This document shows, piece by piece, positions 7,373-15,988 of a stretch of 64,000 nt of DNA. The translations under genes were made by a program, and so were the position numbers. The notes beneath the pieces are model-generated. The model was not told the origin of the DNA. It did no database searches and worked only from the letters and a program-made list of their open reading frames with translations. Source of the DNA: Parafrigoribacterium mesophilum (GTDB lineage: Bacteria > Actinomycetota > Actinomycetes > Actinomycetales > Microbacteriaceae); contig NZ_JBDJAF010000001.1 of assembly GCF_039652555.1 (NCBI RefSeq), forward strand, positions 1,984,001 through 2,048,000, given 5' to 3'. Within the stretch, counting starts at the first letter, position 1. Each line of letters starts with the position of its first letter.

Positions 7373-8583
7373 CCGATTCGACGCTGGAGGCGGCGCGCGC
7401 CCTGGATGCGACCGACCCGCTGCGCGACCACCGCGACCGGTTCGTCTCGCAGGCGGATGTCGTCGCCTACCTCGACGGCAACTCGCTCGGCCGGCCGCTG
7501 GCCGCCAGCGCCGACCGGCTGGCCCGGTTCGCCACCGACGCCTGGGGTGCCCGGCTCATCCGCGGCTGGGACGAGGAGTGGTACCAGCTTCCGCTCTCCC
7601 TGGGCGACACGCTCGGCGAGGTGGTGCTCGGCGCGGCGCCCGGGCAGACGTTCGTCGGCGACTCGACCACCGTCATCTTGTACAAGCTGATGCGCGCCGC
7701 CCTGGATGCCCGGCCAGGCCGCGACGAGATCGTGGTGGACACCGGCAACTTCCCCACTGACCGGTTCCTGCTGCAGGGCATCGCCGAAGAGCGCGGCGTG
7801 ACCCTCACCTGGATCACCCCCGATCCGGATGCCGGCGTCACCGCCGCGAAGGTCGCCGCCGCTGTCGGACCGCGCACCGCCCTCGTGGTGCTCAGTCACG
7901 TGGACTACCGGTCCGGCTACCTCGCCGACGCCCCGGCGATCACCCGCGCCGGGCACGACGCCGGCGCCCTCGTGCTGTTCGACCTGTGCCACTCGGTCGG
8001 CGTCGTCCCGCTCGAGCTGGATGCCTGGGGCGTCGACCTCGCCGCCGGCTGTACCTACAAATACCTGAACGGCGGCCCCGGCGCCCCCGCGTTCGGCTAC
8101 GTGCGCGCCGAGCACCAGGACTCCTTCCAGCAGCCGATCTGGGGCTGGATGGGCAGCAGCGACCCGTTCGCGATGGGTCCGGAGTACGAGCCGCACCCGG
8201 GCATCCGCCGCTTCATCAGCGGCACCCCGCCGGTGATCGGCATGCTGCCCATGCGGGACATGCTCGCGCTCATCGAGAAGGTGGGCCTCGCCGCCGTGCG
8301 CGAGAAGTCGGTGCGGATCACCGAGTACGCGATCGGGCTGACCGATGCGGTGCTCGCCCCGCTCGGCGTCGTCCTCGCCTCCCCGCGGGACGCCGCCCGC
8401 CGCGGGAGCCACGTCACCATCACTCACGAGAAATTCCGCGAGGTGAACACGGCACTGTGGAAACGTGGCATCATCCCGGACTTCCGCTCCCCAAACGGCA
8501 TCCGGCTCGGCCTCTCCCCGCTGTCGACCAGCTTCGAGGAGCTGTGGCACGGGGTGGACGCGATCCGCGAGGAGCTCGGGTGA
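7369..8583 (+). CDS. kynU: Kynureninase
   Basis: A 404-residue PLP-dependent enzyme that cleaves L-kynurenine (or 3-hydroxykynurenine) to anthranilate and alanine. The fold-type I signatures are DGNSLGRP near the N-terminus, a Ser-Thr-Thr phosphate-binding segment (GDSTTV), FDLCHS for the pyridine-ring Asp, and the Schiff-base Lys231 in CTYKYLNGGPG. The ATG overlaps the stop of the amidohydrolase gene. With kynA it gives a short tryptophan-to-anthranilate route; no 3-monooxygenase or 3-hydroxyanthranilate dioxygenase gene is present, so the pathway probably ends at anthranilate here. Confidence 0.94.
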   Translation: MTDSTLEAARALDATDPLRDHRDRFVSQADVVAYLDGNSLGRPLAASADRLARFATDAWGARLIRGWDEEWYQLPLSLGDTLGEVVLGAAPGQTFVGDSTTVILYKLMRAALDARPGRDEIVVDTGNFPTDRFLLQGIAEERGVTLTWITPDPDAGVTAAKVAAAVGPRTALVVLSHVDYRSGYLADAPAITRAGHDAGALVLFDLCHSVGVVPLELDAWGVDLAAGCTYKYLNGGPGAPAFGYVRAEHQDSFQQPIWGWMGSSDPFAMGPEYEPHPGIRRFISGTPPVIGMLPMRDMLALIEKVGLAAVREKSVRITEYAIGLTDAVLAPLGVVLASPRDAARRGSHVTITHEKFREVNTALWKRGIIPDFRSPNGIRLGLSPLSTSFEELWHGVDAIREELG

Positions 8584-8589
8584 CACGTC

Positions 8590-8627
8590 GGTCCCTGAGG
8601 AGGTCGCTCTGCGACCGTCTCGAAGGG
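8590..8627. repeat. 38-bp hairpin repeat (GGTCCCTGAG family), single copy
   Basis: The unit begins GGTCCCTGAG and ends TCTCGAAGGG, with a perfect inner stem GGTCGC/GCGACC (8602-8607, 8611-8616). It fills the 64-bp space between kynU and the PaaX-type gene. Four more copies occur inside the next coding sequence at 9265-9420. Confidence 0.8.
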
Positions 8628-8647
8628 CTCGAAGGGAGCACTGAACA

Positions 8648-9637
8648 TTGATCCTCGACGACTTCGACGCCCGTCCCGGCAGCGCGACCTCGCTGCTGCG
8701 CACGATCATCGGCGTCTGCCTGCGCCGGGTCGGCGGCTGGATCTCGATCGCCGACCTGATCCGCCTGATGGACGCCGTCGGCGTGACCGCGGCACACACT
8801 CGCACGGCGGTGTCCCGCGTAAAGTCCAAGGGGATTCTCGTCTCCAGCACGATCGACGGCCGGCCCGGTTACGCCCTGAATCCGGATGCCGTCCCGATGC
8901 TCGAGCGGGGAGATCGCCGCATCTTCACGTTCCGGCAGATGGCCGACGGCGACCCGTGGTGCCTGCTCTCGTTCTCCATCCCCGAAGCGCAGCGCGACGT
9001 GCGCCACCAACTCCGCAAACGCCTCGGTTGGATCGGATGCGGCGTTGTCGCGACCGGCCTGTGGATCTGCCCGGCCTTCCTCGCCGACGAGGTCGAGGAG
9101 ATCGTGGCCGACCTCGGCTTGAGCGAGCGGGCCACCCTCTTCATCGCCGACATCCCCCGCATGACCGGGACAATGGCGGATGCCGCCGGCCGCTGGTGGG
9201 ATCTCGACAGCCTGGCAGCCCTGCACCGGGCCTTCCTGGAGTCGCAGTCGGAGCCCGGGGAGTCGGTCCCTGAGGAGCGAGCTCTGCGACTGTCTCGAAG
9301 GGTGGTCCCTGAGGAGCGAGCTCTGCGAGTGTCTCGAAGGGTGGTCCCTGAGGAGCGAGCTCTGCGAGTGTCTCGAAGGGTGGTCCCTGAGGAGCGAGCT
9401 CTGCGAGTGTCTCGAAGGGCCGGTGCGTCAACCAGCGAGGATCCCCGCGCCTCCTTCTCCCGCTTCATCCGCGCTCTCGACCAGTGGCGCATCCTGCCCT
9501 ACCTCGATCCCGGCCTACCCCCGGGCGCGCTTCCGGATGACTGGCCCGGCTTCGACAGCCTCGCCCTCTTCGAGCGCATCAACGCGGAGCACGCGGAGGG
9601 TGCCCACGAGTTCCTCGGAGCGCTCCACGAGAGCTGA
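8648..9637 (+). CDS. PaaX-family transcriptional regulator with an internal repeat insertion
   Basis: A 329-residue protein. Residues 1-80 hold the PaaX-type winged helix (GSATSLLRTIIG, then AAHTRTAVSRVKSKG), and residues of about 100-190 match the middle PaaX domain (PWCLLSF, GLWICPAF). Known members repress aromatic catabolic operons and are released by a CoA-thioester ligand; here the likely target is the adjoining kyn operon (inference). Residues of about 206-258 are an insertion of four in-frame copies of a 13-residue unit such as VPEERALRVSRRV, encoded by a dispersed repeat rather than by PaaX sequence. The conserved C-terminus (FLGALHES) resumes after it, so the protein may still function. 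TTG 8648 is the start; GGGAG lies upstream. Confidence 0.85.
   Translation: MILDDFDARPGSATSLLRTIIGVCLRRVGGWISIADLIRLMDAVGVTAAHTRTAVSRVKSKGILVSSTIDGRPGYALNPDAVPMLERGDRRIFTFRQMADGDPWCLLSFSIPEAQRDVRHQLRKRLGWIGCGVVATGLWICPAFLADEVEEIVADLGLSERATLFIADIPRMTGTMADAAGRWWDLDSLAALHRAFLESQSEPGESVPEERALRLSRRVVPEERALRVSRRVVPEERALRVSRRVVPEERALRVSRRAGASTSEDPRASFSRFIRALDQWRILPYLDPGLPPGALPDDWPGFDSLALFERINAEHAEGAHEFLGALHES
9265..9420 (+). repeat. Four tandem 39-bp units inside the PaaX-family gene
   Basis: Units begin at 9265, 9304, 9343 and 9382 with a period of exactly 39 bp and differ at a single base (C or G after GCGA). Each begins GGTCCCTGAG and ends CTCGAAGGG, the same family as the intergenic copy at 8590. 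Since 39 is a multiple of three the reading frame survives any change in copy number. Confidence 0.92.
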
Positions 9638-9655
9638 CTGTTCGTCACTTGCGTC

Positions 9656-9690
9656 TTGTTGTCCTTCCTGAGGGCCGGGAACGACAACAA
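9656..9690. terminator. Bidirectional terminator-like hairpin
   Basis: TTGTTGTC (9656-9663) pairs with GACAACAA (9683-9690), and TTCC/GGAA continues the stem after one mismatch. It lies between the convergent PaaX-type gene and the small hypothetical gene, and could end transcription in both directions. Confidence 0.6.
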
Positions 9691-9716
9691 CTGGCAACTC
9701 ACCGTCGGCTGACTGG

Positions 9717-10070
9717 CTACAACTCGAACGGCCCCGGTGCGGCGACGACTTCGTTGATGTTGTCGACTTCCTGGTTCCGGAACGGGCGGGCCCGAACCGT
9801 GCGCTGGTCGGCCGTCTGGCGCACCAGGGCGTCCACCGCATCCTGATCCACGAGTTCCGGACGCTTCGAGGACGTCGTCACGCTCATGAGCTCGATGCCG
9901 GAGCCGACCAGAATCTGCGCGTGGCCGTACTCGCCGTGGTCGTTGACTACGGGGATGTCGACGACGTCGAGCATCTGTCGGTTGCCGAGTGTTCGCGCGT
10001 AGTCGAGCACGGCATCCGCCAGCGCATTCCCGGTGAGAACGGAGCCTCCGGCGTGGTGCAGTCGTTTCAC
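9717..10070 (-). CDS. Small conserved-looking hypothetical protein
   Basis: A 117-residue soluble protein of unknown function starting at GTG 10070 (VKRLHHAGGSVLTGNALAD). It has no membrane segment or recognised motif; composition and codon use look like a real gene, and the antisense frames do not. Its start overlaps, as GTGA, the stop of a 17-codon upstream frame that has a good ribosome binding site. Either that frame is a coupled leader or the two are one gene split by a shift in a run of five G; joined, the N-terminus would read MANRLHPTGTRT then SGASGVKRL. The gene converges on the PaaX-type gene. Confidence 0.6.
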   Translation of the reverse strand: MKRLHHAGGSVLTGNALADAVLDYARTLGNRQMLDVVDIPVVNDHGEYGHAQILVGSGIELMSVTTSSKRPELVDQDAVDALVRQTADQRTVRARPFRNQEVDNINEVVAAPGPFEL

Positions 10071-10120
10071 GCCGCTCGCCCCCGAGTCCGGGTACCGGTT
10101 GGGTGCAGTCGATTCGCCAT
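10067..10120 (-). other. 17-codon upstream frame (leader peptide or displaced 5' end of the hypothetical gene)
   Basis: ATG 10120 follows GAGGGGC at 6 nt and reads MANRLHPTGTRTRGRAA before TGA. The TGA overlaps the GTG start of the 117-residue gene. A one-base shift at the GGGGG run (plus-strand CCCCC at 10079-10083) would fuse the two frames, so a sequencing error or a true frameshift is possible. Confidence 0.4.
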
Positions 10121-10288
10121 GATGGAGCCCCTCTGTACATGCCTTCGGTGATCGCTCACGCCGGGGTCTGGGGCGACGGCGCCTACGATACGCCTCGTGC
10201 GTCGATGTCGCCTGAAAATCACCGGGTGTGATGCAGCGAGGTCAGGCGGGGCCCAGCGAACCACGGCGGATCGGAAACGGCGGCCACG

Positions 10289-11281
10289 CTATTGCGCGAG
10301 AGCGAGCATGCTGGCCGCCCCGATCGCCAGGACCAGACCGGCGAGCTGCACCGGAGCGATGCGCTCCCTCAGGACGATTGCCGCGAGCAGGATGGTGCCT
10401 GCCGGATACAGCGCCGTGAGCACTGACATCACGGTGAGTTCGCCCATGCGCAGCCCGATCAGCAACAGGATGTTGGCGAACGCGTCGAGCCCGCCGCACA
10501 GGAGTGCGATAACCAGTCCGTTGCGCCACGGGTTCGCCCGCCGGGTGGCTCCCGTGGCCGTACCGCTGACTGGGCCGGCCTGCCGAAGCGTCGAGACCGT
10601 CCGCACGGTGCCACCGTCACCCTGCGCGCCGGCCAACCGCGGGCCCACTTCGACCAGATCGACCGTTCTCGCCGCCGTCCGTCGCCTCGCCACCAGATAG
10701 AGGACACCGATGACCAGCAGCATGATGGCGGCGTTGACGGCGCGGTTGGCGATCAGGGGAACAAGGCCGGAGTCATCCGGAGTCAAGTCGATGAGGATCA
10801 GGAAGATGCCGATCATCGTCCCTGAACCCACCGCCATGGACAGCGCCTTCGCGGACGGCCGCACCGCACCCTTCTCGGGAATGAACCCGACCAGCACGAT
10901 GGCGATCAGCGCCAACCCGATCGCGACATACCCGAGCAGCGGAAGGCGCTCGCCGCGCAGCAACCCCGCCGCCATCGGGACGATTGCAGACACCACGGCC
11001 GTCGTGGGCGACAGGATGCTCATGGGGCCGATCGCAAGGCATCCGTACAGCAGCGAGATGGCCAACGCGCCGGTGACGCCCGAGAGCCCGCCGAGCAGCA
11101 GTGCACTCCACGACCAGGTCTGGGTAAACAGCGGTAGCGCGGCAAGAAGCACAACCAAGCCGGATGCCGCCACGATGGCGGTTACCCGCAGCGCGCTGAT
11201 GCGCTTCGAGGCCAAGCCACCGAGGAAGTCGGCCGCTCCGAACATGAGCGCGCCCACCAACCCGATGGCGACGATGAGCAC
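10289..11281 (-). CDS. EamA/DMT-superfamily permease
   Basis: A 330-residue inner-membrane protein with about ten hydrophobic helices in two EamA halves (first half beginning GLVGALMFGAADFLGG, second ending LAGLVLAIGAASML). Family members export or import metabolites such as amino acids, but no substrate can be inferred. A hydrophilic cytoplasmic stretch of about 50 residues (about 202-250) between the halves is longer than usual. GTG 11281 follows AAGGAT. It lies downstream of the sugar ABC permease on the same strand with a 119-bp gap, so it is probably a separate unit. Confidence 0.85.
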   Translation of the reverse strand: MLIVAIGLVGALMFGAADFLGGLASKRISALRVTAIVAASGLVVLLAALPLFTQTWSWSALLLGGLSGVTGALAISLLYGCLAIGPMSILSPTTAVVSAIVPMAAGLLRGERLPLLGYVAIGLALIAIVLVGFIPEKGAVRPSAKALSMAVGSGTMIGIFLILIDLTPDDSGLVPLIANRAVNAAIMLLVIGVLYLVARRRTAARTVDLVEVGPRLAGAQGDGGTVRTVSTLRQAGPVSGTATGATRRANPWRNGLVIALLCGGLDAFANILLLIGLRMGELTVMSVLTALYPAGTILLAAIVLRERIAPVQLAGLVLAIGAASMLALAQ

Positions 11282-11400
11282 GGTGGATCCTTCTAGGTGG
11301 GGGCGGTCCTATCCATCCTGTCATGCAGCTGTTTGTCGTTGGCTGGCGAGCTGTTGTTCCCGGGAAGGTGCACGAGGCGCCAGTGAGCCCAGCAGCGGCC

Positions 11401-12660
11401 CTACGCCTGCCCATGGCTGGCGCGGGAACGCCGCGACAGCGAGTCGATGATGACGGCGACCAGGAGCACGGCTCCGGTGACCATGTAGCGGACCGGTGAC
11501 CCCAGGTTCAAGAGGGTCAGGCCGTTGGAGATGGACTGGATGACCAGGATGCCCAGCAGGGCGGAATACGCACTGCCGCGTCCGCCGAACAGGCTGGTCC
11601 CGCCGATGACGGCGGCCGCGATAGCGAGCAGGTTGACATCGCCGCCCCCGCTGGACAGGCTCGCCGAGGTAAGGCGTGCCGAGGCGAACAGGCCGCCGAC
11701 CGCCGCGAACGTCGTGCCCAACACGAGCACCGAGATGAAGATGTTGTTGACCTTGATGCCGGCCCGGCGGGCCGCTTCGACGTTGCCGCCCACCGCGTAG
11801 ACCGCGCGACCCCAGCGGGTGCGCACCAAAAAGAAGTTGGTGACGACGACGAGCACGACGAACATCAGGAACATGACTCCGACGCCGCGGTCAGTGGCGA
11901 GGTAGGCTACCGAGCCAAGCAGCAGCAGCACCAGCAGCACGGCCTTGAGCAACATCACGGACACCGATCCCGAGGACAAGCCGGCTTTCGCGCGACGGCG
12001 GGCGCGGAACCAGTCCGAACCGAACAGCCCGATGGCCGCGAGGGCAGCCAAGGTATAACCCACCCACGGCGGTAGGAACCACGATTGCGCGAATTGCACG
12101 ATCCAGGAGTCGTACGGCAGGTTGATCGAGCCGTTCGGCCCGAGCACCTGCAATTGCAGGCCGAGGAACGCGAGTAGGCCAGCCAGCGTGATCACGAAGG
12201 TCGGCACCCCGAACCTGGTGAACAGCAGCCCGTAGATGAGACCGATCAGTGCACCGGCGGCGATGGCCACCACGATGGCGAGCCAGATCGGCCAGCCGAG
12301 TTGCGTCATCCCGACGCCGAGAATGGCGGCAGCCAGGCCGCTGATCGAGCCGATGGAAAGGTCGATCTGGGCGACAAGCAGCACGAGCACGACGCCGATG
12401 GCGATCGTGCCGGTGGCCGCGCACTGCAAGGTGAGATTGACCAGGTTGTTCGCTGACAGGAAGTTGGGATTGAGGAACTGGAAAATCGCCCAGATGAGGA
12501 CCAGGCCGATGACCACCGGGAGCGAACCCAGGTCACCGCCGCGCACTCGGGTGCGGAAGTCCAGGATGGCTCCGCTGATTCCCTCGCGATGGGTGACCCG
12601 CTCATCGAGGGTGTCGGCCAGGCCTTTGAACGAAGTCTCGGGGGTGGGCGTTGTGGTCAT
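11401..12660 (-). CDS. xylH: Sugar ABC transporter permease, XylH-like
   Basis: A 419-residue polytopic membrane protein of the branched-chain/ribose-type permease family (about 10-12 helices). Recognisable segments are VNLTLQCAATGTIAIGVVLVLL and, near the end, GGTSLFGGRGSAYSALLG, which forms the ABC-coupling region. The N-terminal 60 residues are hydrophilic. ATG 12660 overlaps the TGA of the ATPase gene (ATGA), so it is translated with it. Together with the XylF-type binding protein it should import a pentose, most likely D-xylose. The family is typical of high-affinity monosaccharide importers. Confidence 0.88.
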   Translation of the reverse strand: MTTTPTPETSFKGLADTLDERVTHREGISGAILDFRTRVRGGDLGSLPVVIGLVLIWAIFQFLNPNFLSANNLVNLTLQCAATGTIAIGVVLVLLVAQIDLSIGSISGLAAAILGVGMTQLGWPIWLAIVVAIAAGALIGLIYGLLFTRFGVPTFVITLAGLLAFLGLQLQVLGPNGSINLPYDSWIVQFAQSWFLPPWVGYTLAALAAIGLFGSDWFRARRRAKAGLSSGSVSVMLLKAVLLVLLLLGSVAYLATDRGVGVMFLMFVVLVVVTNFFLVRTRWGRAVYAVGGNVEAARRAGIKVNNIFISVLVLGTTFAAVGGLFASARLTSASLSSGGGDVNLLAIAAAVIGGTSLFGGRGSAYSALLGILVIQSISNGLTLLNLGSPVRYMVTGAVLLVAVIIDSLSRRSRASHGQA

Positions 12661-13478
12661 GAGTTCTGGTCCTCTGAAACCGTGTGGGCGCTTGCTCGGC
12701 GGGTAACCGCGTTGTCGGTCGCGCCGGTGATGGCAGAAATGATCTCTTCGTAGCTGACCTCCGGCACGCGGAAGTCGCCGTTGTTGCGTCCGAGCCGGAG
12801 CACCACGACGCGGTCGGCGACGGCCTGCACGTCCGCCATGTTGTGGCTGATCAGGATGACGCCGAGGCCACGTTCGCGAAGCCGCTCGATGAGGTTGAGC
12901 ACTTCCGCGGTCTGTGCCACCCCGAGGGCGGCCGTGGGCTCGTCGAGAATAACGATCGCCGGTTCGCCGATCAGCGAGCGGGCAATGGCGACGGTCTGCC
13001 GCTGCCCGCCGGAGAGGGATGCGACGGCGATGCGTACCGAGGGGATCTTCGCCGACAATTGGCGCAACAATGCCCAGGAGTGTTTCTCCATCTCCTCCTC
13101 GTCGAGGGTGAAGTCGCCAACCTCGTGGCCGAGGAAGAGGTTCGACACCACATCGAGGTTGTCGCACAGGGACAGGTCCTGGAACACCGTCGCGATGCCC
13201 AGGTCGCGGGCAGCGGAGGGACTCGGAATCGAAACGCGCTTGCCCTCGAAGGTGATGTCCCCGGAGTCTGCGCCGTGCACGCCGGCAAGGATCTTGACCA
13301 GGGTGGATTTTCCTGCGCCGTTGTCGCCGACGATGGCGACCACCTCGCCAGGGTAGACATCGAGGTCGACGTCCGTGAGTGCCTGAACGGCGCCGAAGCG
13401 CTTCGATATTCTTCGCAGCGACAGGACCGGTTCCCTGGCGGGTGGCTTTTGTCGCGTCGAGGTGTCTTCGAGCGTCAC
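12657..13478 (-). CDS. xylG: Sugar ABC transporter ATP-binding protein, single NBD
   Basis: A 273-residue ATPase with Walker A GDNGAGKST (Lys57), signature ASLSGGQRQ, and Walker B IVILDEPTAALG. It energises import of the sugar bound by the neighbouring lipoprotein. Most pentose importers use a fused double-NBD subunit of about 500 residues; this one has a single NBD and must work as a homodimer. GTG 13478 is chosen because AAAGGAG precedes it by 5 nt; longer frames would run back into the binding-protein gene. Second gene of the operon xylF-xylG-xylH. Confidence 0.88.
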   Translation of the reverse strand: MTLEDTSTRQKPPAREPVLSLRRISKRFGAVQALTDVDLDVYPGEVVAIVGDNGAGKSTLVKILAGVHGADSGDITFEGKRVSIPSPSAARDLGIATVFQDLSLCDNLDVVSNLFLGHEVGDFTLDEEEMEKHSWALLRQLSAKIPSVRIAVASLSGGQRQTVAIARSLIGEPAIVILDEPTAALGVAQTAEVLNLIERLRERGLGVILISHNMADVQAVADRVVVLRLGRNNGDFRVPEVSYEEIISAITGATDNAVTRRASAHTVSEDQNS

Positions 13479-13599
13479 GATTTCTCCTTTGAATCGGCGG
13501 ATATGCGAGTCGGCTGACATCCGCGTTCGCATGTGAGCGAAAGTACACCCGGCCGGGACGCTCCTGCGAGCGGCTCCGGCCGGGTGTGTGTGGGGTTCG

Positions 13600-14709
13600 T
13601 TACTTGATGCCGGCCTTCTCGCAGGCGGCCGCGTAGTCTCCGGTGCAGACCTCGGAGGCCTTGTAGAAGCCATCCGCGATTACCGTGTCTTGGATGTTGT
13701 CCGCGGTCACCGCAACGGGGGTCAGCAGGAAGGACTGGATGTCGGCGCCGCCCTTGGTCTTCACCGTGGTGTCGCCATCGGCCTTGTCACCCTTGGTCAG
13801 GTTGACCGCCAGTTCTGCGGCCTTCTCGGCTTCCGGCTTGAGCGCCTTGTAGACGGTCATGAACTGGTCGCCGGCGAGGATCCGCTGGATGCCCGCCAGT
13901 TCGGCGTCCTGTCCGGTCACGGGAGGAAGCGGGCTGACGTTCGCGGCCTTGAGCGATGCGATCGCGCCGGCACCGGTACCGTCATTGGCCGCGTACACGC
14001 CCTTGATCTGGTCCTTGAATTGGGTGATCTGGCCGGCGACCCAATCCTGGGCCTTGGCGCCGTCCCATCCGGGTGTGTCGTACTCTGCGAGGATCTTGTA
14101 TCCGCTCGCGTCGATGATCTTGTGCGCACCAGCTTTGAACTGAGAGGCGTTGTTGTCGGTGGGCGATCCGTTCACCATGAGGATGCCGCCGTCGCCCGGT
14201 GCGACGCCCAACTTCTTCAACTGGTCCACCAGCGCGGTGCCCTGGAGTTCGCCGACCTTTTCGTTGTCGAATGAGATGTAGTAGTCGAGGTCAGCGCTGT
14301 TGATGAGGCGGTCATAGGAGATGACCGGGATCTTCTTGCTGTTCGCGTTGGCGACGATGGCCGCCGCCGCCTCACCGTCGAACGGGTCGAGCACCAGTAC
14401 GTCGACACCCTGGGTGATCATGGACTCGGCCTGCTGCTGCTGCTTGGCCGCGTCGCCGTCGGCGTTGGAATAGAGCACCTTGCAGTCGGCGCAGAGTTCC
14501 TTGACCTTTGCCTCAAAGTACGGCTTGTCAGCACTTTCGTACCGCGCCGTGACCGAGTCCGGCAAGAGCAGGCCGATCGTGGCGTGCGACGCATCGGCGG
14601 TATTGGCGCTGCTGGCGTTGTCGGCGCCATTGGCACATCCGGCGAGGGTGGCGGCTGTGAGCAGGAGTGCGGCTGAAGTGGCTACCGCTCTCATGGTGGC
14701 GATCTTCAT
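13600..14709 (-). CDS. xylF: Sugar-binding lipoprotein of ABC importer, XylF-like
   Basis: A 369-residue exported binding protein with a signal peptide and lipobox (TLAGC). The mature part is a type I periplasmic-binding-protein fold. The run SYDRLINSADLDYYISFDNEK closely follows the D-xylose-binding protein XylF, and GIQRILAGDQFMTVYK is the usual second-domain segment. ATG 14709 follows GGAGG at 7 nt and precedes MKIATMRAV, so earlier in-frame starts are rejected. It is the first gene of the operon. An inverted repeat overlapping its promoter suggests control by the adjacent ROK repressor. Confidence 0.9.
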   Translation of the reverse strand: MKIATMRAVATSAALLLTAATLAGCANGADNASSANTADASHATIGLLLPDSVTARYESADKPYFEAKVKELCADCKVLYSNADGDAAKQQQQAESMITQGVDVLVLDPFDGEAAAAIVANANSKKIPVISYDRLINSADLDYYISFDNEKVGELQGTALVDQLKKLGVAPGDGGILMVNGSPTDNNASQFKAGAHKIIDASGYKILAEYDTPGWDGAKAQDWVAGQITQFKDQIKGVYAANDGTGAGAIASLKAANVSPLPPVTGQDAELAGIQRILAGDQFMTVYKALKPEAEKAAELAVNLTKGDKADGDTTVKTKGGADIQSFLLTPVAVTADNIQDTVIADGFYKASEVCTGDYAAACEKAGIK

Positions 14710-14745
14710 TGAAAAACCTCCGATTGATTCCGCCTTAGATGGCGG

Positions 14746-14782
14746 CTGGAATGAGCATGACATTCCAGAACCTTGGCGTCAA
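14746..14782 (-). promoter_or_regulatory. xylF promoter with overlapping palindromic operator
   Basis: On the minus strand TTGACG (14782-14777) is a good -35; 17 bp further the -10 position reads CATGCT. CTGGAATG (14746-14753) and CATTCCAG (14761-14768) form a perfect 8-bp inverted repeat around a 7-bp spacer, which covers that -10. This is the arrangement of a repressor site; the ROK gene next door is the obvious candidate regulator. Confidence 0.6.
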
Positions 14783-14809
14783 GTCTTGAACGCAAGGATT
14801 TGCGACGGG

Positions 14810-15988
14810 TTAGGCGGCGGTTTCGGTGCCGATCGCGACTTGGTCGATTGCGTACGCGACGGCACCGAGGGTCGCCGCGCGCGGTCCGAGCTGGGCCTGC
14901 ACGATGTCCGGCATCGATTGCTCGTCCACGATGATGGCGCGTTCGGTCGCGTGCCGGAGGGGACCGAGCAGCAATTCGCCTGCCCTCGCCAACTCTCCAC
15001 CGATCACCAGGCGCTCCGGATCCAGCAGGTTGCACAGGTTCGCTGCCGCCACGCCGATGTGTTTGCCGACATCGCCGATCGCCCGGATGCACGTGTCGTC
15101 GCCGCCCATCGCTCGCAGCACGACGTCGTTCAGTTTGAGGGCGCCGAGGGTGGGTTTGAGCGACTCCAAGAGGGCGCTCCCTCCGGCGATCGCCTCCAGG
15201 CATCCGCGGTTCCCGCAACGGCACAGGGTGCCGTTCTCACGCACCGTAGTGTGGCCGAACTCGCCGGCCACGCCGTTGTGCCCGCGGAACACCTGTCCGT
15301 TGATGACGATGCCCGCGCCGATGCCGTCGCCGACGTCGATGTAGATGGCGTTGCGTTTGCCGCGCGCGGCGCCGAGCCGTAGTTCGCCGAGGGCGGCGAG
15401 GTTGGCGGCGTTGTCCACGTAGACCGGGCGCTTCAGGCGGCGTTGCATCACCTCGGCTACCGGAATGCCGTCCCAACCGCGCAGGATGCCGCTGCGGGCC
15501 GTGGTGCCGGTGGCCCGGTTCAGCGGCGCCGGCAGCGCAATGGCCACGGCGAGCACTTCGCTCATGTTCGCCTGCACCGAATCGAGCATGTCAGCGATGA
15601 GCAGCATGGTGCGGTCCAGCTCGTTGTCGGCCCGGTGGTCGTGCGCGAGTGGCATGTGGTGCTCCGCGACGACCGTGTGGGCGACGTCCGCCAGGGCGAC
15701 CCGCATGTGGCGCAGCGAGAAGTGCACGCCGACGACCAGACCGAGGGCGTGCGCCAGGGTGACGTTCTGAGCCCGCCTGCCGCTCTGGGTGGTGGGGGAG
15801 GTGTGCAGCACCCCGGTGCCGGACAGCTCCTTGACGATGTTGGACACCGTCGCCGCCGAAAGGCCGGTGATGCCGGCGAGCTCAACCTGGGTCAACCCAC
15901 CGTGACGTTTGATGGCGTCGACGATTCTCGCTCGGTTGGCTTCACGAAGTGAAGTCTGAGAGCCCGGAGTCCGCCGTTGGGTTGCCAC
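14810..15988 (-). CDS. ROK-family transcriptional repressor, XylR-like
   Basis: A 392-residue regulator. Residues of about 15-75 form a winged HTH (GGLTQVELAGITGLSAATVSN), and residues of about 90-392 a ROK sugar-kinase-like domain with DVGDGIGAGIVING and the zinc motif CRCGNRGCLE. Such proteins repress sugar-uptake operons and are released by the sugar. It is on the same strand as, and just upstream of, xylF (100-bp gap with the palindromic operator). GTG 15988 is preceded by TATCGT and six bases, the leaderless pattern, and has no Shine-Dalgarno sequence. Confidence 0.9.
   Translation of the reverse strand: MATQRRTPGSQTSLREANRARIVDAIKRHGGLTQVELAGITGLSAATVSNIVKELSGTGVLHTSPTTQSGRRAQNVTLAHALGLVVGVHFSLRHMRVALADVAHTVVAEHHMPLAHDHRADNELDRTMLLIADMLDSVQANMSEVLAVAIALPAPLNRATGTTARSGILRGWDGIPVAEVMQRRLKRPVYVDNAANLAALGELRLGAARGKRNAIYIDVGDGIGAGIVINGQVFRGHNGVAGEFGHTTVRENGTLCRCGNRGCLEAIAGGSALLESLKPTLGALKLNDVVLRAMGGDDTCIRAIGDVGKHIGVAAANLCNLLDPERLVIGGELARAGELLLGPLRHATERAIIVDEQSMPDIVQAQLGPRAATLGAVAYAIDQVAIGTETAA

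Noticed and set aside
9265..9420. Array of equally spaced repeats taken as a CRISPR
   Set aside because: The units are contiguous tandem copies without distinct spacers, lie in frame inside a gene, and no cas gene is near.
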